DNA of 64,000 bases from Halalkalibacter nanhaiisediminis (GCF_007830185.1 NZ_VLKZ01000005.1:78605-142604); one strand, 5' to 3'. Positions 1 through 7,994 are shown, counted from the first letter of the stretch. Translations and numbers: made by a program. The notes: generated by a model not told the origin, from the sequence alone.

Positions 1-531
1 GTTGTTGTTCCCATTGCTGTTGTTGTTCCCATTGCTGTTGTTATTGCCGTTGTTGTTGCTGTTGCTGTTGCTGTTGCCATTGCCGTTGTTGTTGCTGTTG
101 CCATTGCCATTGCCATTGCTGTTGTTATTGCTATTGCCATTGCTGTTGTTATTGCCATTGCTGTTGTTATTGCTATTGCTATTGCTATTGCTATTGCTAT
201 TGCTGTTGTTATTGTTATTGCTGTTGTTATTGTTATTGCCATTGTTGTTGCTATTGCTATTGCCGTTTCCGTTGTTATTACCATTACCGCTGTTGTTTCT
301 AGTGGTTTGATTTCCTGATGAATTATTTCCACCTTTTTGACCTATTTCTTGATAAAATTCTTTATCATGATTTTGGCTTGTTTGTTCTCCACCTTTTTGA
401 CCAATCTCTTGGTAAAACTCTTTGTCATGATTTTTACTTGTTTGTTCTCCACCTTTTCTTCCCGCTTCTTCACGACTCATCTTTTCATTGTTGTTGTTTG
501 CATTATTGTTGTTATTGTTTTTTTGTGCCAT
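1..531 (-). CDS. KGG-repeat stress protein (GsiB-like) with Asn/Ser/Gly-rich tail, 3' end outside window
   Basis: The minus strand is open without a stop from an ATG at 531 to the window edge (177 codons). An AAAGGAGG site lies 7 bases upstream. Residues 1-17 are Gln/Asn rich; residues ~18-75 hold three near-identical ~20-residue units of the type REEAGRKGGEQTS and EFYQEIGQKGG, the KGG motif of GsiB-type bacterial stress hydrophilins. From ~residue 80 the sequence is almost only Asn, Ser and Gly (NSN, NGN, NNN blocks) for at least 95 residues. GsiB proteins are hydrophilic, general-stress-induced proteins; the long low-complexity tail is not part of the usual protein. The tail is made of AAY/AGC/GGC codons and would be prone to replication slippage. 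The Leu-rich reading of the opposite strand is its shadow. Stress role is inferred; the coding call is strong. Confidence 0.85.
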   Translation of the reverse strand, partial: MAQKNNNNNNANNNNEKMSREEAGRKGGEQTSKNHDKEFYQEIGQKGGEQTSQNHDKEFYQEIGQKGGNNSSGNQTTRNNSGNGNNNGNGNSNSNNNGNNNNNSNNNNNSNSNSNSNSNSNNNSNGNNNSNGNSNNNSNGNGNGNSNNNGNGNSNSNSNNNGNNNSNGNNNSNGNNN

Positions 532-561
532 TTTAAACCCTCCTTTGTAAGTTATTTTTAA

Positions 562-587
562 ATTACCTGTTTTAACACATTTAAAAC
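562..587 (-). promoter_or_regulatory. possible SigB-type promoter for the KGG-repeat gene
   Basis: Reading the minus strand, GTTTTA (587-582) is followed after 14 bases by GGTAAT (567-562), about 30 bases before the start codon. This resembles the SigB pattern GTTTAA-N12-15-GGGTAT, which drives gsiB in B. subtilis, but both hexamers are imperfect. Confidence 0.3.
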
Positions 588-1143
588 TCTTTTTTTTATG
601 TAATAAATTGAAATATAATCAAAATTTAAAAAACATTTAGATGTCGGTCAAGGTTTCAACCCTAATCATCATACCCAACAATAGTGCTATTATAATTGAT
701 GTAGGCACAGCGATAACAGTTGGACAAAAGGGTGTTCAGTATTGAAAGCAGACTGGTATAGATAGCACATTGATCGATTTTTTTCAAAAATTAATATTTT
801 TCAAAGGTTCAATGTCTATATATTTAACTGTTTTTAATGCAGACGGATTCTATGAATGGAAAAGAACTAAAGGAAAGAAAATCCATTTAGAATGACTATG
901 AATGAAAGGGAAGTGTTCACGTTGAACATGCGTTATCCTCAAGTTGTAAGCAATGAGTCATATTATAACCTTCATACAATGTTAGTAACTTGAAGACGTA
1001 TCACAGTAATATTGGTGCGGCTTAAATTTTTCGTAACTCCCTATTTCTTGTGTAATTTAGCTTTTAATTAAATTTTTAATATTTTTCAGAATTTTCATTG
1101 TCAATTTTCTTTTTGTCGTTTAAAGTAAGAAATATCCAAATGA
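588..1143. other. AT-rich intergenic stretch with no supported gene
   Basis: No reading frame here has both a ribosome site and recognisable sequence. Short open pieces exist (for example 928-990 on the plus strand, ending LHTMLVT) but none carries a family signature. The region separates the KGG gene from the tartrate dehydrogenase promoter region. Confidence 0.5.
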
Positions 1144-1144
1144 A

Positions 1145-1158
1145 TAGTGTTAACAGTA
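1145..1158. promoter_or_regulatory. second copy of operator core TAGTGTTAACAGTA
   Basis: This 14-mer differs by one base from the centre of the large palindrome at 1189-1214 (TACTGTTAACAGTA). The two centres are 50 bp apart, close to a whole number of helical turns, so a dimeric regulator could bind both sites cooperatively. Confidence 0.5.
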
Positions 1159-1188
1159 AACTTTGGTAAATACATAGTATCTTTTTTT

Positions 1189-1214
1189 ATTGTCTACTGT
1201 TAACAGTAGACAAT
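1189..1214. promoter_or_regulatory. 26-bp perfect palindrome, probable operator of the GntR regulator
   Basis: The half site ATTGTCTACTGTT is followed directly by its exact reverse complement AACAGTAGACAAT. It lies 90 bp before the dehydrogenase start. FadR/FCD-type GntR proteins bind palindromes of this kind, and one is encoded just downstream (2470-3147). Assignment to that regulator is inference from proximity. Confidence 0.65.
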
Positions 1215-1304
1215 GTAAAGAAAATGAGATCATTTTTGGTAGCTTTATCTAAATAGTGGTAGAAGGTCACATTCAATAAGATATCAAATAGGAGTGGTGA
1301 GTAG

Positions 1305-2387
1305 ATGAAGGTACATAAAATTGCAGTAATACCTGGAGACGGAATTGGACCAGAGGTTATCGATGAAGGCGTAAAGGTCCTACAAAGAATAGCAGAACTT
1401 GATGGATCGTTTACCTTTGAATTTGATTATTTTCCATGGGGTTGTGAATATTACGCAAAGAATGGCAAGATGATGGACGATAATGGTTTAGACATACTAA
1501 AAAATTATGATGCTATCTATTTAGGAGCAGTAGGTTTCCCTGGTGTACCAGATCATATTTCTCTTTGGGATCTTCTTCTAAAAATTAGAAAAGGATTTGA
1601 TCAATATGTAAACTTACGCCCTATAAAACTTTTAAATGGAATACCAAATGCATTAAGCAATGTGCCGCGTGAAAATATTGATATGCTTTTTATACGTGAA
1701 AATACAGAAGGGGAATATGCAGGAGCTGGTGACTGGCTTAATAAAGGCAGAGAAGATGAAATCGCTCTACAAACTGGTGTTTTTACAAGAAAAGGTGTCG
1801 AGAGAATTATTAGATATGCGTTCGAAGAGGCCCGGAAACAAGGGAAGAGTTTAACGAGTATTTCAAAAGGAAATGCCATGCAATATTCAATGGTATTTTG
1901 GGATCAGATATTTGAAGAAGTAGCTAATGAGTATCCTGATGTAAAGATCGATTCATATTTAGTAGATGCTGCAAGTATGCTACTAATTAAAGATCCAAAA
2001 CGCTTTGAAATCGTTGTTACAACGAATCTATTTGGAGATATATTAACTGATCTTGGAGCTGCACTTGCGGGGGGACTGGGCTTGGCAGCAGGTGCAAACG
2101 TAAATCCAGAAAAAACATTTCCTTCTATGTTTGAACCAATTCATGGATCGGCTCCTGATATTGCAGGACAAGGAATTGCGAATCCGATGGCAACTGTTTG
2201 GTCAGCAAGTCAGATTCTTGATTTCTTTGGATATGAGCAATGGGGCAATCAAGTGATCCAAGCAATTGAGAAAACGTTAGTTGATAAAAAGGTTTTGACG
2301 CCTGATTTAGAAGGATCATCCACAACAGCAGATGTTGGAGATGAAATCATTAATAATCTTGTAAAAATTAAGGTAGAATCTAATTAA
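1305..2387 (+). CDS. tartrate dehydrogenase / D-malate dehydrogenase (decarboxylating), YcsA/TtuC/DmlA type
   Basis: The 360-residue protein belongs to the isocitrate/isopropylmalate dehydrogenase family. It starts KIAVIPGDGIGPEV, and near residue 45 has the PWGCEYY segment typical of the tartrate/D-malate branch. RENTEGEYAGAG (~130) and the Mg-binding TNLFGDILTDLGAAL region (~241) with GSAPDIAGQGIANP (~281) are intact. Family members oxidise D-malate or tartrate with NAD and a divalent metal, with decarboxylation to pyruvate or related acids. Substrate cannot be set from sequence; the B. subtilis relative is YcsA. An AGGAGTGGTGAG site precedes the ATG. It is followed by a hairpin and then by the GntR gene, so the pair probably forms a small substrate-induced catabolic unit under the palindrome at 1189. 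Confidence 0.88.
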   Translation: MKVHKIAVIPGDGIGPEVIDEGVKVLQRIAELDGSFTFEFDYFPWGCEYYAKNGKMMDDNGLDILKNYDAIYLGAVGFPGVPDHISLWDLLLKIRKGFDQYVNLRPIKLLNGIPNALSNVPRENIDMLFIRENTEGEYAGAGDWLNKGREDEIALQTGVFTRKGVERIIRYAFEEARKQGKSLTSISKGNAMQYSMVFWDQIFEEVANEYPDVKIDSYLVDAASMLLIKDPKRFEIVVTTNLFGDILTDLGAALAGGLGLAAGANVNPEKTFPSMFEPIHGSAPDIAGQGIANPMATVWSASQILDFFGYEQWGNQVIQAIEKTLVDKKVLTPDLEGSSTTADVGDEIINNLVKIKVESN

Positions 2388-2395
2388 TCATTTTT

Positions 2396-2425
2396 AGCCT
2401 GTTGAGAAACGACACTCAGCAGGCT
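2396..2425 (+). terminator. hairpin after the dehydrogenase gene
   Basis: AGCCTGTTGAG pairs with CTCAGCAGGCT across an 8-base loop. No T-run follows, so it may attenuate or stabilise mRNA rather than fully terminate before the GntR gene. Confidence 0.45.
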
Positions 2426-2469
2426 GTATGTTCTAGAATGACTTACGCTAATAGAGGAGGTAAACTTAG

Positions 2470-3147
2470 TTGGAAGTTATTCGTTCAATTCCTTTATACC
2501 AACAAGTTTATAATCAACTAAGAAAAGAAATTATTTCAGGGAATTTAGAAAGCGATTCGATTATAAATGAAGTACATTTAGCTAGAGATTTAGAAGTTAG
2601 TCGTGGGCCTGTGAGAGAAGCGATCAGAATTCTTGAGCAAGAAGGGCTTATTACACGGGATAATAAAAATCAGTTACGTACGTATAGAGCTACGATTGAA
2701 GATATTGAAAATATTTATCAATGTAGACAGGTTCTAGAATCATTAGCAGCTACATTAGCTGCTCGCAGAATGAATGATGATAAAATAGATAGACTAGCGA
2801 GTATAATGAAGAAAAAAGAAACATTCATTTATATTGAAACAGACAGTGAAGCAGTAGCAAAGGACTTTGCTGACTTATGTTCAGAATTTCATGAAGTTAT
2901 TAATCATTCTTGTGGGAATCCAAGGTTACAACAGCAAATTAAGCAATTAAAAAGTTTAACTTACCTATATAGACATTATAATGTAAAAGGAATTTCACGC
3001 CGAGAAGAAGTGTTTAATGATCATCGTACGATTTTAGAATTTCTCAAAGAAAAAGATGATAAAAAGGCTGGGGCTTTTATGCAGGAGCATATTGAACGTG
3101 ATTTAACGAATTTAATATCTATTTATCATTTGGGTGATTTAGGATGA
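2470..3147 (+). CDS. GntR family transcriptional regulator, FCD (FadR) subgroup
   Basis: The 225-residue protein starts at TTG with a strong GAGGAGGT site 8 bases upstream. Residues ~5-70 form the GntR winged helix (YNQLRKEIISGNL, LARDLEVSRGPVREAIRILEQEGLI). Residues ~75-215 are an all-helical FCD ligand domain with the acidic and His residues that usually hold a metal (EFHEVINHSCGNPRL, FNDHRTILEFL, MQEHIERD). FCD regulators sense carboxylic acids. Together with the preceding tartrate/D-malate dehydrogenase and the palindromic operator this suggests local control by that substrate; repressor or activator cannot be told. It lies 83 bases after the dehydrogenase on the same strand. Confidence 0.88.
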   Translation: MEVIRSIPLYQQVYNQLRKEIISGNLESDSIINEVHLARDLEVSRGPVREAIRILEQEGLITRDNKNQLRTYRATIEDIENIYQCRQVLESLAATLAARRMNDDKIDRLASIMKKKETFIYIETDSEAVAKDFADLCSEFHEVINHSCGNPRLQQQIKQLKSLTYLYRHYNVKGISRREEVFNDHRTILEFLKEKDDKKAGAFMQEHIERDLTNLISIYHLGDLG

Positions 3148-3212
3148 AGAAAAGAGTATAAAAACAGAGTAGTTTGCTAATGTAATGAAAAGATGAAATT
3201 TGTGTTTTTCTC

Positions 3213-3238
3213 AAAGCTAACTTTTAGGAGTTAGCTTT
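3213..3238 (+). terminator. probable terminator hairpin after the GntR gene
   Basis: AAAGCTAACT and AGTTAGCTTT form a perfect 10-bp stem around a 6-base loop. The U tract is weak on both strands. Confidence 0.5.
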
Positions 3239-3283
3239 ATTACTATAGAATAGATTAGGGTTATTCTGCTAATTTAATTAAAA

Positions 3284-3298
3284 TAGCAAACGCTTACG
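3284..3298. promoter_or_regulatory. weak cre-like site
   Basis: TAGCAAACGCTTACG matches the CcpA consensus WTGNAANCGNWNNCW at 13 of 15 positions, about 70 bp before the MarR gene. Confidence 0.25.
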
Positions 3299-3367
3299 AT
3301 ATCGTATTGCCGAATCGTCTAAGATCATGTACGCTTTTCATATAACTATGGATGATAGGGGACTAAT

Positions 3368-3820
3368 ATGGACTACCGTAAGTATGTTTTGGCTGATTCA
3401 ATTGGATATAAAATAACGAATACAGCCCGTCTTGTCACAAAGAGACTAAATGATAATTTTAAACAAAATAATTTTCCTGTAACAAATGAACAATGGTCAA
3501 TCATGATCCGCTTATGGGAAGAAGATGGTTTAACACAGAATAAGCTTGCGGCTTTAACGAAAAAGGACTCGCCAAGTGTTTCGAGACTAGTGAATAATAT
3601 GGAAAAGCGTGAATTAGTGAAGCGAGTTCCGCACCCAGTTGATAAACGAACGAATTTGATTTTTTTAACGACAAAAGGGAAGAAAATGCAAATGGGACTC
3701 ATAACGCAAGCCCAGAAAACGGTCGAACAAATATCAGAGGGAATTGATCCAGCAGAATTAGAGATATTTCTAAAAGTGTTAGAAAAAATCGACCGAAATT
3801 TAAGCGATTTTCAAGAATAA
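3368..3820 (+). CDS. MarR family transcriptional regulator
   Basis: The 150-residue protein has the MarR winged-helix fold: a dimerisation helix at the start (residues ~10-30), VTNEQWSIMIRLWEEDGLTQNKLAALTKKDSPSV as the helix-turn-helix part (~38-72), and a wing RVPHPVDKRTNLIFLTTKGK (~85-105) carrying the conserved D-x-R motif. AGGGGA lies upstream of the ATG. It is a single gene ended by its own terminator. MarR proteins usually control efflux, stress or aromatic metabolism genes; no target is evident, although a TTGT-N4-ACAA inverted repeat lies 140 bp downstream before the siderophore operon. There is no redox Cys, so an OhrR-like peroxide sensor is unlikely. Confidence 0.88.
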   Translation: MDYRKYVLADSIGYKITNTARLVTKRLNDNFKQNNFPVTNEQWSIMIRLWEEDGLTQNKLAALTKKDSPSVSRLVNNMEKRELVKRVPHPVDKRTNLIFLTTKGKKMQMGLITQAQKTVEQISEGIDPAELEIFLKVLEKIDRNLSDFQE

Positions 3821-3858
3821 AAGTAGCACTATTCTCAATTAGAGAGTAGTGCTTTTAT
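3821..3858 (+). terminator. intrinsic terminator of the MarR gene
   Basis: AGCACTATTCTC pairs with GAGAGTAGTGCT around a short AATTA loop and is followed by TTTTATTA. Confidence 0.75.
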
Positions 3859-3958
3859 TATGTGTTATTGCTTTTCTTTCTAGATAATATAGTTGTATGA
3901 ACAGCTATTATTATAATATTTTTGAAAAAACAGCGTTATGAATGATACTATTCAAATT

Positions 3959-3986
3959 AAAATTAGTTGTTAAAACAACTAATTTT
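3959..3986. repeat. 12-bp inverted repeat upstream of the siderophore promoter
   Basis: AAAATTAGTTGT and ACAACTAATTTT flank a TAAA centre, ending 10 bp before the -35 box at 3997. The inner TTGT-N4-ACAA is like many MarR-type operators. It could also form an RNA hairpin, but it lies upstream of the promoter for the next operon. Confidence 0.5.
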
Positions 3987-3996
3987 CGGAAGTGTA

Positions 3997-4025
3997 TTGA
4001 CAATGGTTCTCGATAGGAATAAAAT
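3997..4025 (+). promoter_or_regulatory. SigA promoter of the yclNOPQ-type operon
   Basis: A consensus TTGACA (3997-4002) is followed after exactly 17 bases by TAAAAT (4020-4025). The first Fur box starts 12 bases further on, where it would cover the transcription start. Confidence 0.75.
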
Positions 4026-4036
4026 AGCACTTATAA

Positions 4037-4051
4037 CGATAATCATTATCA
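4037..4051. promoter_or_regulatory. Fur box 1
   Basis: CGATAATCATTATCA matches the 7-1-7 Fur motif TGATAATNATTATCA except at the first base. It overlaps the expected transcription start of the downstream importer operon, so iron-loaded Fur would block it. Confidence 0.8.
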
Positions 4052-4101
4052 TTTGAATTAATGAAATACTGATAATTTTATTTATTTTTTTTATCATTTA
4101 G

Positions 4102-4116
4102 TGATAATCATTATCA
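4102..4116. promoter_or_regulatory. Fur box 2
   Basis: TGATAATCATTATCA is a perfect 7-1-7 Fur box, 65 bp downstream of box 1 and within the untranslated leader about 100 bp before yclN. Confidence 0.85.
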
Positions 4117-4217
4117 TATCCAAATAGTTATGAAAGGGGGTTAGGGTTCCTAGTTGCTCATCTGAATCAGGTAGATTTTTTTTGAGGAATCTCTTAAAGA
4201 GAATAGTAGGATAGGTT

Positions 4218-5171
4218 ATGAAAAAAAGATATTTAGTTTTGTTACTCGTTTTTCTTTCGCTCATCTCACTTATTATAGGAGTTCGAGATATAAAGCCAAT
4301 GGATATGTTCGCTTTGAATGAAGAGCAAGCTGAGACATTGTGGTTAGTCAGGTTTCCGAGGCTTATTAGTATCATTATTGCAGGAGTGAGCATGAGTATT
4401 TGCGGGTTAATCATGCAGCAACTCACAAGAAATCGATTTGTCTCACCAACTACAGCGGGGACAATGGATTCGGCTAGGTTAGGGATTCTAGTATCCTTAT
4501 TATTATTTACGTCTGCTAGTCCGATCGTAAAAATGCTTGTCGCGTTTGCCTTCGCCTTAGCTGGAACATTTATTTTCATGAAAATCCTAGAGAGAATTAA
4601 ATTTAAAGATACGATTTTCATTCCGCTTGTTGGGTTAATGTTTGGAAATATTATTAGCTCCATTACGACCTTCTTTGCTTACCGTTATGACTTAATTCAA
4701 AACATGTCAGCATGGTTGCAAGGGAACTTCGCTATCATTATAAAAGGAAGATATGAACTTTTATACATAAGTATTCCTATTTTGATCATTGCTTACTTGT
4801 TTGCGAACAGGTTCACGGTTGCAGGTATGGGCGAAGAGTTTTCTGTTAACTTAGGATTGAATTATAAAAAGGTGGTTAATATTGGGTTGATCATTGTGGC
4901 ATTAATTACTTCAGTAGTCATCTTAACGGTTGGGATGATTCCATTTTTGGGGCTCATTATTCCAAATCTCGTTACGATTTATCGTGGTGATAATTTACGG
5001 GAAAATCTCCCTTATACGGCCTTACTCGGGGCAATCTTTGTTCTGTTCTGTGATATTTTAGGTAGATTGATCATCTACCCATACGAAATTCCGATTGGTC
5101 TTACGGTTGGTGTGATTGGAAGCGGTATTTTCCTGTATCTATTGTTAAGGAGAAAGTCTTATGGGTTATAA
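4218..5171 (+). CDS. yclN: siderophore ABC transporter permease 1 (FecCD family, YclN type)
   Basis: The 317-residue hydrophobic protein is an FecCD/BtuC-type permease with about 9 membrane spans. Landmarks are RFPRLISIIIAGVSMSICGLIMQQ (~42-65) and the coupling region GMIPFLGLIIPNLV near residue 240. It is the first gene of a four-gene operon (permease, permease, ATPase, binding lipoprotein), the gene order of B. subtilis yclNOPQ, which imports petrobactin-type catecholate siderophores. The ribosome site (AGGATAGG) is weak. Two Fur boxes and a strong promoter lie upstream, so it is expected to be iron repressed. The next gene overlaps its end by 11 bases. Siderophore specificity is inferred from resemblance to the Ycl system. 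Confidence 0.85.
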   Translation: MKKRYLVLLLVFLSLISLIIGVRDIKPMDMFALNEEQAETLWLVRFPRLISIIIAGVSMSICGLIMQQLTRNRFVSPTTAGTMDSARLGILVSLLLFTSASPIVKMLVAFAFALAGTFIFMKILERIKFKDTIFIPLVGLMFGNIISSITTFFAYRYDLIQNMSAWLQGNFAIIIKGRYELLYISIPILIIAYLFANRFTVAGMGEEFSVNLGLNYKKVVNIGLIIVALITSVVILTVGMIPFLGLIIPNLVTIYRGDNLRENLPYTALLGAIFVLFCDILGRLIIYPYEIPIGLTVGVIGSGIFLYLLLRRKSYGL

Positions 5172-6111
5172 AACAAAAATTACCTTGCTTATGATTCTTG
5201 CAATTGGGTTGATTGTTGTGTACATGACAATTGATTCAAAAGGTAACTGGGAATATGTGCTTCCGCGAAGAGGGTTAAGCATCGTTGCCATTGTCATAAC
5301 AGGAGCTGCCATTGCGTTTTCAACAATGGTGTTTCAAACCATCACAAACAATCGTATTTTAACACCTAGTATCATTGGCCTTGATTCTCTTTATCTACTT
5401 ATTCAAACGTTCATTATTTATGTTTTTGGTTCGACTAGCTTCTTCGTATTGAATCAGTATTTAAACTTCACTATCTCGGTTGGTTTAATGGTTTTGTTTG
5501 CGGCTTTTTTATATAAGTTGCTCTTTAGAAGAGAAGGTCAAAATATCTATTTACTGCTTTTAATAGGTCTGGTCTTTGGTACGCTATTTTCAAGTTTGTC
5601 GACGTTTATGCAAGTGTTAATTGATCCAAATGAATTTTTGTCCGTTCAAGATAGAATGTTTGCTAGTTTTAATAACATTCATACCGAGCTATTAGGTATC
5701 TCGATTCTACTTATTTTGGTTTTGGGATTGTACTTTTATCAATTTACGAAATATTTAGATGTTTTATCTCTTGGAAGAGAACAAGCGATTAATTTGGGTG
5801 TGCATTATGATCATGTTGTAAAAAGAATGTTAATCATGATTGCCATTCTTGTTTCGATTGCTACAGCTTTAGTTGGACCGATTACGTTTTTAGGACTGCT
5901 TGTTGCCAATGTCGCTCATGAATTCATGCGAACGTACCAGCACAAATATTTACTATCAAGTTCGATGTTGATTAGTGTTATTGCCCTTGTTGGTGGACAG
6001 CTAATTATCGAGAGAGTGTTTACGTTTTCGACGACGTTAAGTGTCATTATTAATTTCATCGGTGGTGTCTATTTCCTATACCTTTTATTAAAGGAGAGTA
6101 AAAAATGGTAG
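5161..6111 (+). CDS. yclO: siderophore ABC transporter permease 2 (FecCD family, YclO type)
   Basis: A 316-residue FecCD permease that pairs with YclN to form the inner-membrane channel. About 8-9 membrane helices are visible, with RRGLSIVAIVITGAAIAFSTMVFQTITNNRILTP-like N-terminal features (residues ~37-70) and GPITFLGLLVANVAHE near 240, the loop that docks on the ATPase. Its start overlaps the end of yclN and its end overlaps the ATPase gene start by 7 bases, so the operon is translationally coupled. Confidence 0.85.
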   Translation: MGYKTKITLLMILAIGLIVVYMTIDSKGNWEYVLPRRGLSIVAIVITGAAIAFSTMVFQTITNNRILTPSIIGLDSLYLLIQTFIIYVFGSTSFFVLNQYLNFTISVGLMVLFAAFLYKLLFRREGQNIYLLLLIGLVFGTLFSSLSTFMQVLIDPNEFLSVQDRMFASFNNIHTELLGISILLILVLGLYFYQFTKYLDVLSLGREQAINLGVHYDHVVKRMLIMIAILVSIATALVGPITFLGLLVANVAHEFMRTYQHKYLLSSSMLISVIALVGGQLIIERVFTFSTTLSVIINFIGGVYFLYLLLKESKKW

Positions 6112-6863
6112 AAATTATGAATGTAACAAAGCAATATGCGACAAAGAATGTCGTTGATCATGTGTCAGTCAATATTAAAAAAGGAAAAATTACTTCGTTT
6201 ATCGGTCCGAATGGAGCGGGGAAAAGTACATTATTGTCGATTGTCAGTCGACTGATTTCAAAGGATTCAGGTGATATTCGAATTGATGATGTTGATATCT
6301 CTCAAACGAAAAGCAAGGATTTAGCGAAAAAGGTGTCTATTTTAAAGCAATCCAATAACATTTCGGTACGATTATCAATTAGAGAGCTTGTATCATTTGG
6401 TCGGTTTCCCTATTCCCAAGGAAACTTAACGGAAGAAGATATCCGTCATGTCGATGAAGCGATTAAATATATGGAGTTAGAAGATATCCAAGATAAATTT
6501 TTAGATCAACTAAGTGGGGGCCAGCGGCAAAGAGCGTACATTGCGATGGTTATTGCTCAAGATACAGAATACATTCTCCTTGATGAGCCACTTAATAATT
6601 TAGATATGAAGCATTCGGTACAAATCATGAAAGTACTTAGACGAATGGTAGATGAGCTTGGTAAAACGATTGTCATTGTTCTCCATGATATTAATTTCGC
6701 ATCCTGTTATTCGGACCACATCGTTGCGTTAAAGGATGGGAGGATCGTAAAAGAAGGGCCAACGCCTGAGATTATCAACAATGCTGTCTTGAAAGAAATA
6801 TACGATATGGATATTCCGATTAATAACATTAATAATTGCAAAATTTGTGTGTATTTTACGTAA
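6105..6863 (+). CDS. yclP: siderophore ABC transporter ATP-binding protein (YclP type)
   Basis: The 252-residue ATPase has Walker A GPNGAGKST at residues 34-42, the signature LSGGQRQR near 137, Walker B YILLDEP near 157, and the switch His in VLHDINFAS near 195. It belongs to the FepC group that drives FecCD permeases. It overlaps yclO by 7 bases and is preceded by AAAGGAGAG inside that gene. A 70-base gap separates it from the binding-protein gene. Confidence 0.88.
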   Translation: MVEIMNVTKQYATKNVVDHVSVNIKKGKITSFIGPNGAGKSTLLSIVSRLISKDSGDIRIDDVDISQTKSKDLAKKVSILKQSNNISVRLSIRELVSFGRFPYSQGNLTEEDIRHVDEAIKYMELEDIQDKFLDQLSGGQRQRAYIAMVIAQDTEYILLDEPLNNLDMKHSVQIMKVLRRMVDELGKTIVIVLHDINFASCYSDHIVALKDGRIVKEGPTPEIINNAVLKEIYDMDIPINNINNCKICVYFT

Positions 6864-6944
6864 GCATTGTTTGGTAGTTCGTGATGTTAACATTTAGGAT
6901 TCATTAGCATCATCATTATAAAATTAAAAATTGGAGTGAGTAGA

Positions 6945-7946
6945 ATGAAGAAGTCTTTAATATTCATGTTTATGCTTATGTTATTAGCTGTTTTTGTAGC
7001 AGCGTGTGGTTCTAATAGTGCGACTGATACACCAGCAGAAGAAACACCAGCAGAGGAAGAGGAGACAGATGTAGCGGCAGAGGAAGAGCCAGCTGCAGAA
7101 GAAGAGACGGAAATCACGATTCAACACGATCTAGGTGAAACGGTTGTTTCAAAAAATCCAAGTAAAGTTGTTGTTTTTGATATGGGTGTACTAGATACTT
7201 TAGATGCTTTAGGTGTAGAAGAAGTTGTTGCTGTGCCAAAGGGGAACATTCCAGAGTACTTAGCAAAGTATGATGGTGTTGAATATACAAATGTGGGCTC
7301 ATTAAAAGAGCCTGATTTTGAGACAATTTATGATATACAGCCAGACTTAATTATTATTTCTGGTCGAACTTCTGATGCATATGAGGAGTTAAGTGGAATT
7401 GCACCAACGATTTTCATGGGCTTAGATACAGCTAATTATATGGAATCATTCACAGCTAACGTAAAAACATTAGCAGAAATTTTTGGTAAGGAAGACGTAG
7501 CAGAAGAGCAGCTTGCGGCGATTCAAGAGTCTGCGAGTCAATTAAATGAAAAGGCAACTGCTAGCGAAGCTCAAGGTTTAATTGTGTTAGCGAATGACGG
7601 AGCAATTAGTGCATATGGTCCTGGTTCACGATTTGGCCTTCTACATGATGTATTTGGAGTAACACCTGTTGACAAAAATATTGAAGTGTCTACTCATGGT
7701 CAAAATGTTTCATTTGAATACATTGTTGAGAAAGATCCTAAATACCTCTTTGTTGTCGATAGAGGCGCAGTTGTTGGCGGGGAATCACCTGGAAAACAAA
7801 CGATTGAAAATGAATTAGTCCAGGGGACACAAGCGTATCAAGAAGGAAATATTGTTTATCTAGATCCTGTGAACTGGTATATTTCAGGTGGCGGGTTAAC
7901 GTCTGTTTCTGAAATGATTAAAGAGGTTGACGTTGCAATTGAATAA
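6945..7946 (+). CDS. yclQ: siderophore-binding lipoprotein (YclQ type)
   Basis: I choose the ATG at 6945 because GGAG ends 8 bases before it; a GTG at 6936 overlaps that site. The 333-residue product has a lipoprotein signal with the lipobox VAAC and the acylated Cys at residue 21. Residues ~25-60 form an acidic Pro/Ala/Glu linker that would tether the domain to the membrane. Residues ~60-330 are a class III periplasmic-binding fold (NPSKVVVFDMGVLDTLDALG, EPDFETIYDIQPDLIIISGR). It should capture ferric siderophore and deliver it to YclNO. The long acidic linker is more marked than usual. A strong terminator follows. Confidence 0.87.
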   Translation: MKKSLIFMFMLMLLAVFVAACGSNSATDTPAEETPAEEEETDVAAEEEPAAEEETEITIQHDLGETVVSKNPSKVVVFDMGVLDTLDALGVEEVVAVPKGNIPEYLAKYDGVEYTNVGSLKEPDFETIYDIQPDLIIISGRTSDAYEELSGIAPTIFMGLDTANYMESFTANVKTLAEIFGKEDVAEEQLAAIQESASQLNEKATASEAQGLIVLANDGAISAYGPGSRFGLLHDVFGVTPVDKNIEVSTHGQNVSFEYIVEKDPKYLFVVDRGAVVGGESPGKQTIENELVQGTQAYQEGNIVYLDPVNWYISGGGLTSVSEMIKEVDVAIE

Positions 7947-7955
7947 AAAAAATAT

Positions 7956-7993
7956 AAGCCAGTAGCAGATATGATTTTGCTACTGGCTTTTTT
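7956..7993 (+). terminator. terminator of the siderophore operon, also usable by the converging gene
   Basis: AAGCCAGTAGCA pairs with TGCTACTGGCTT, followed by TTTTTC. It lies between yclQ and the convergent DUF418 gene. Confidence 0.85.
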
Positions 7994-7994
7994 C

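Noticed and set aside
1-300. Tandem GTTGTTATT-type repeats as a possible CRISPR or minisatellite
   Set aside because: There are no spacers; the periodicity is three bases and is explained by Asn/Ser/Gly codons.
2-310. Plus-strand frame coding for an almost pure Leu/Pro protein
   Set aside because: It is the complement of the Asn/Ser/Gly tail of the KGG protein, has no ribosome site and no plausible protein character.
650-770. Coding-like stretches on both strands upstream of the dehydrogenase (for example IIIDVGTAITV on plus)
   Set aside because: Short, interrupted by stops, no start or ribosome site and no family I can name.
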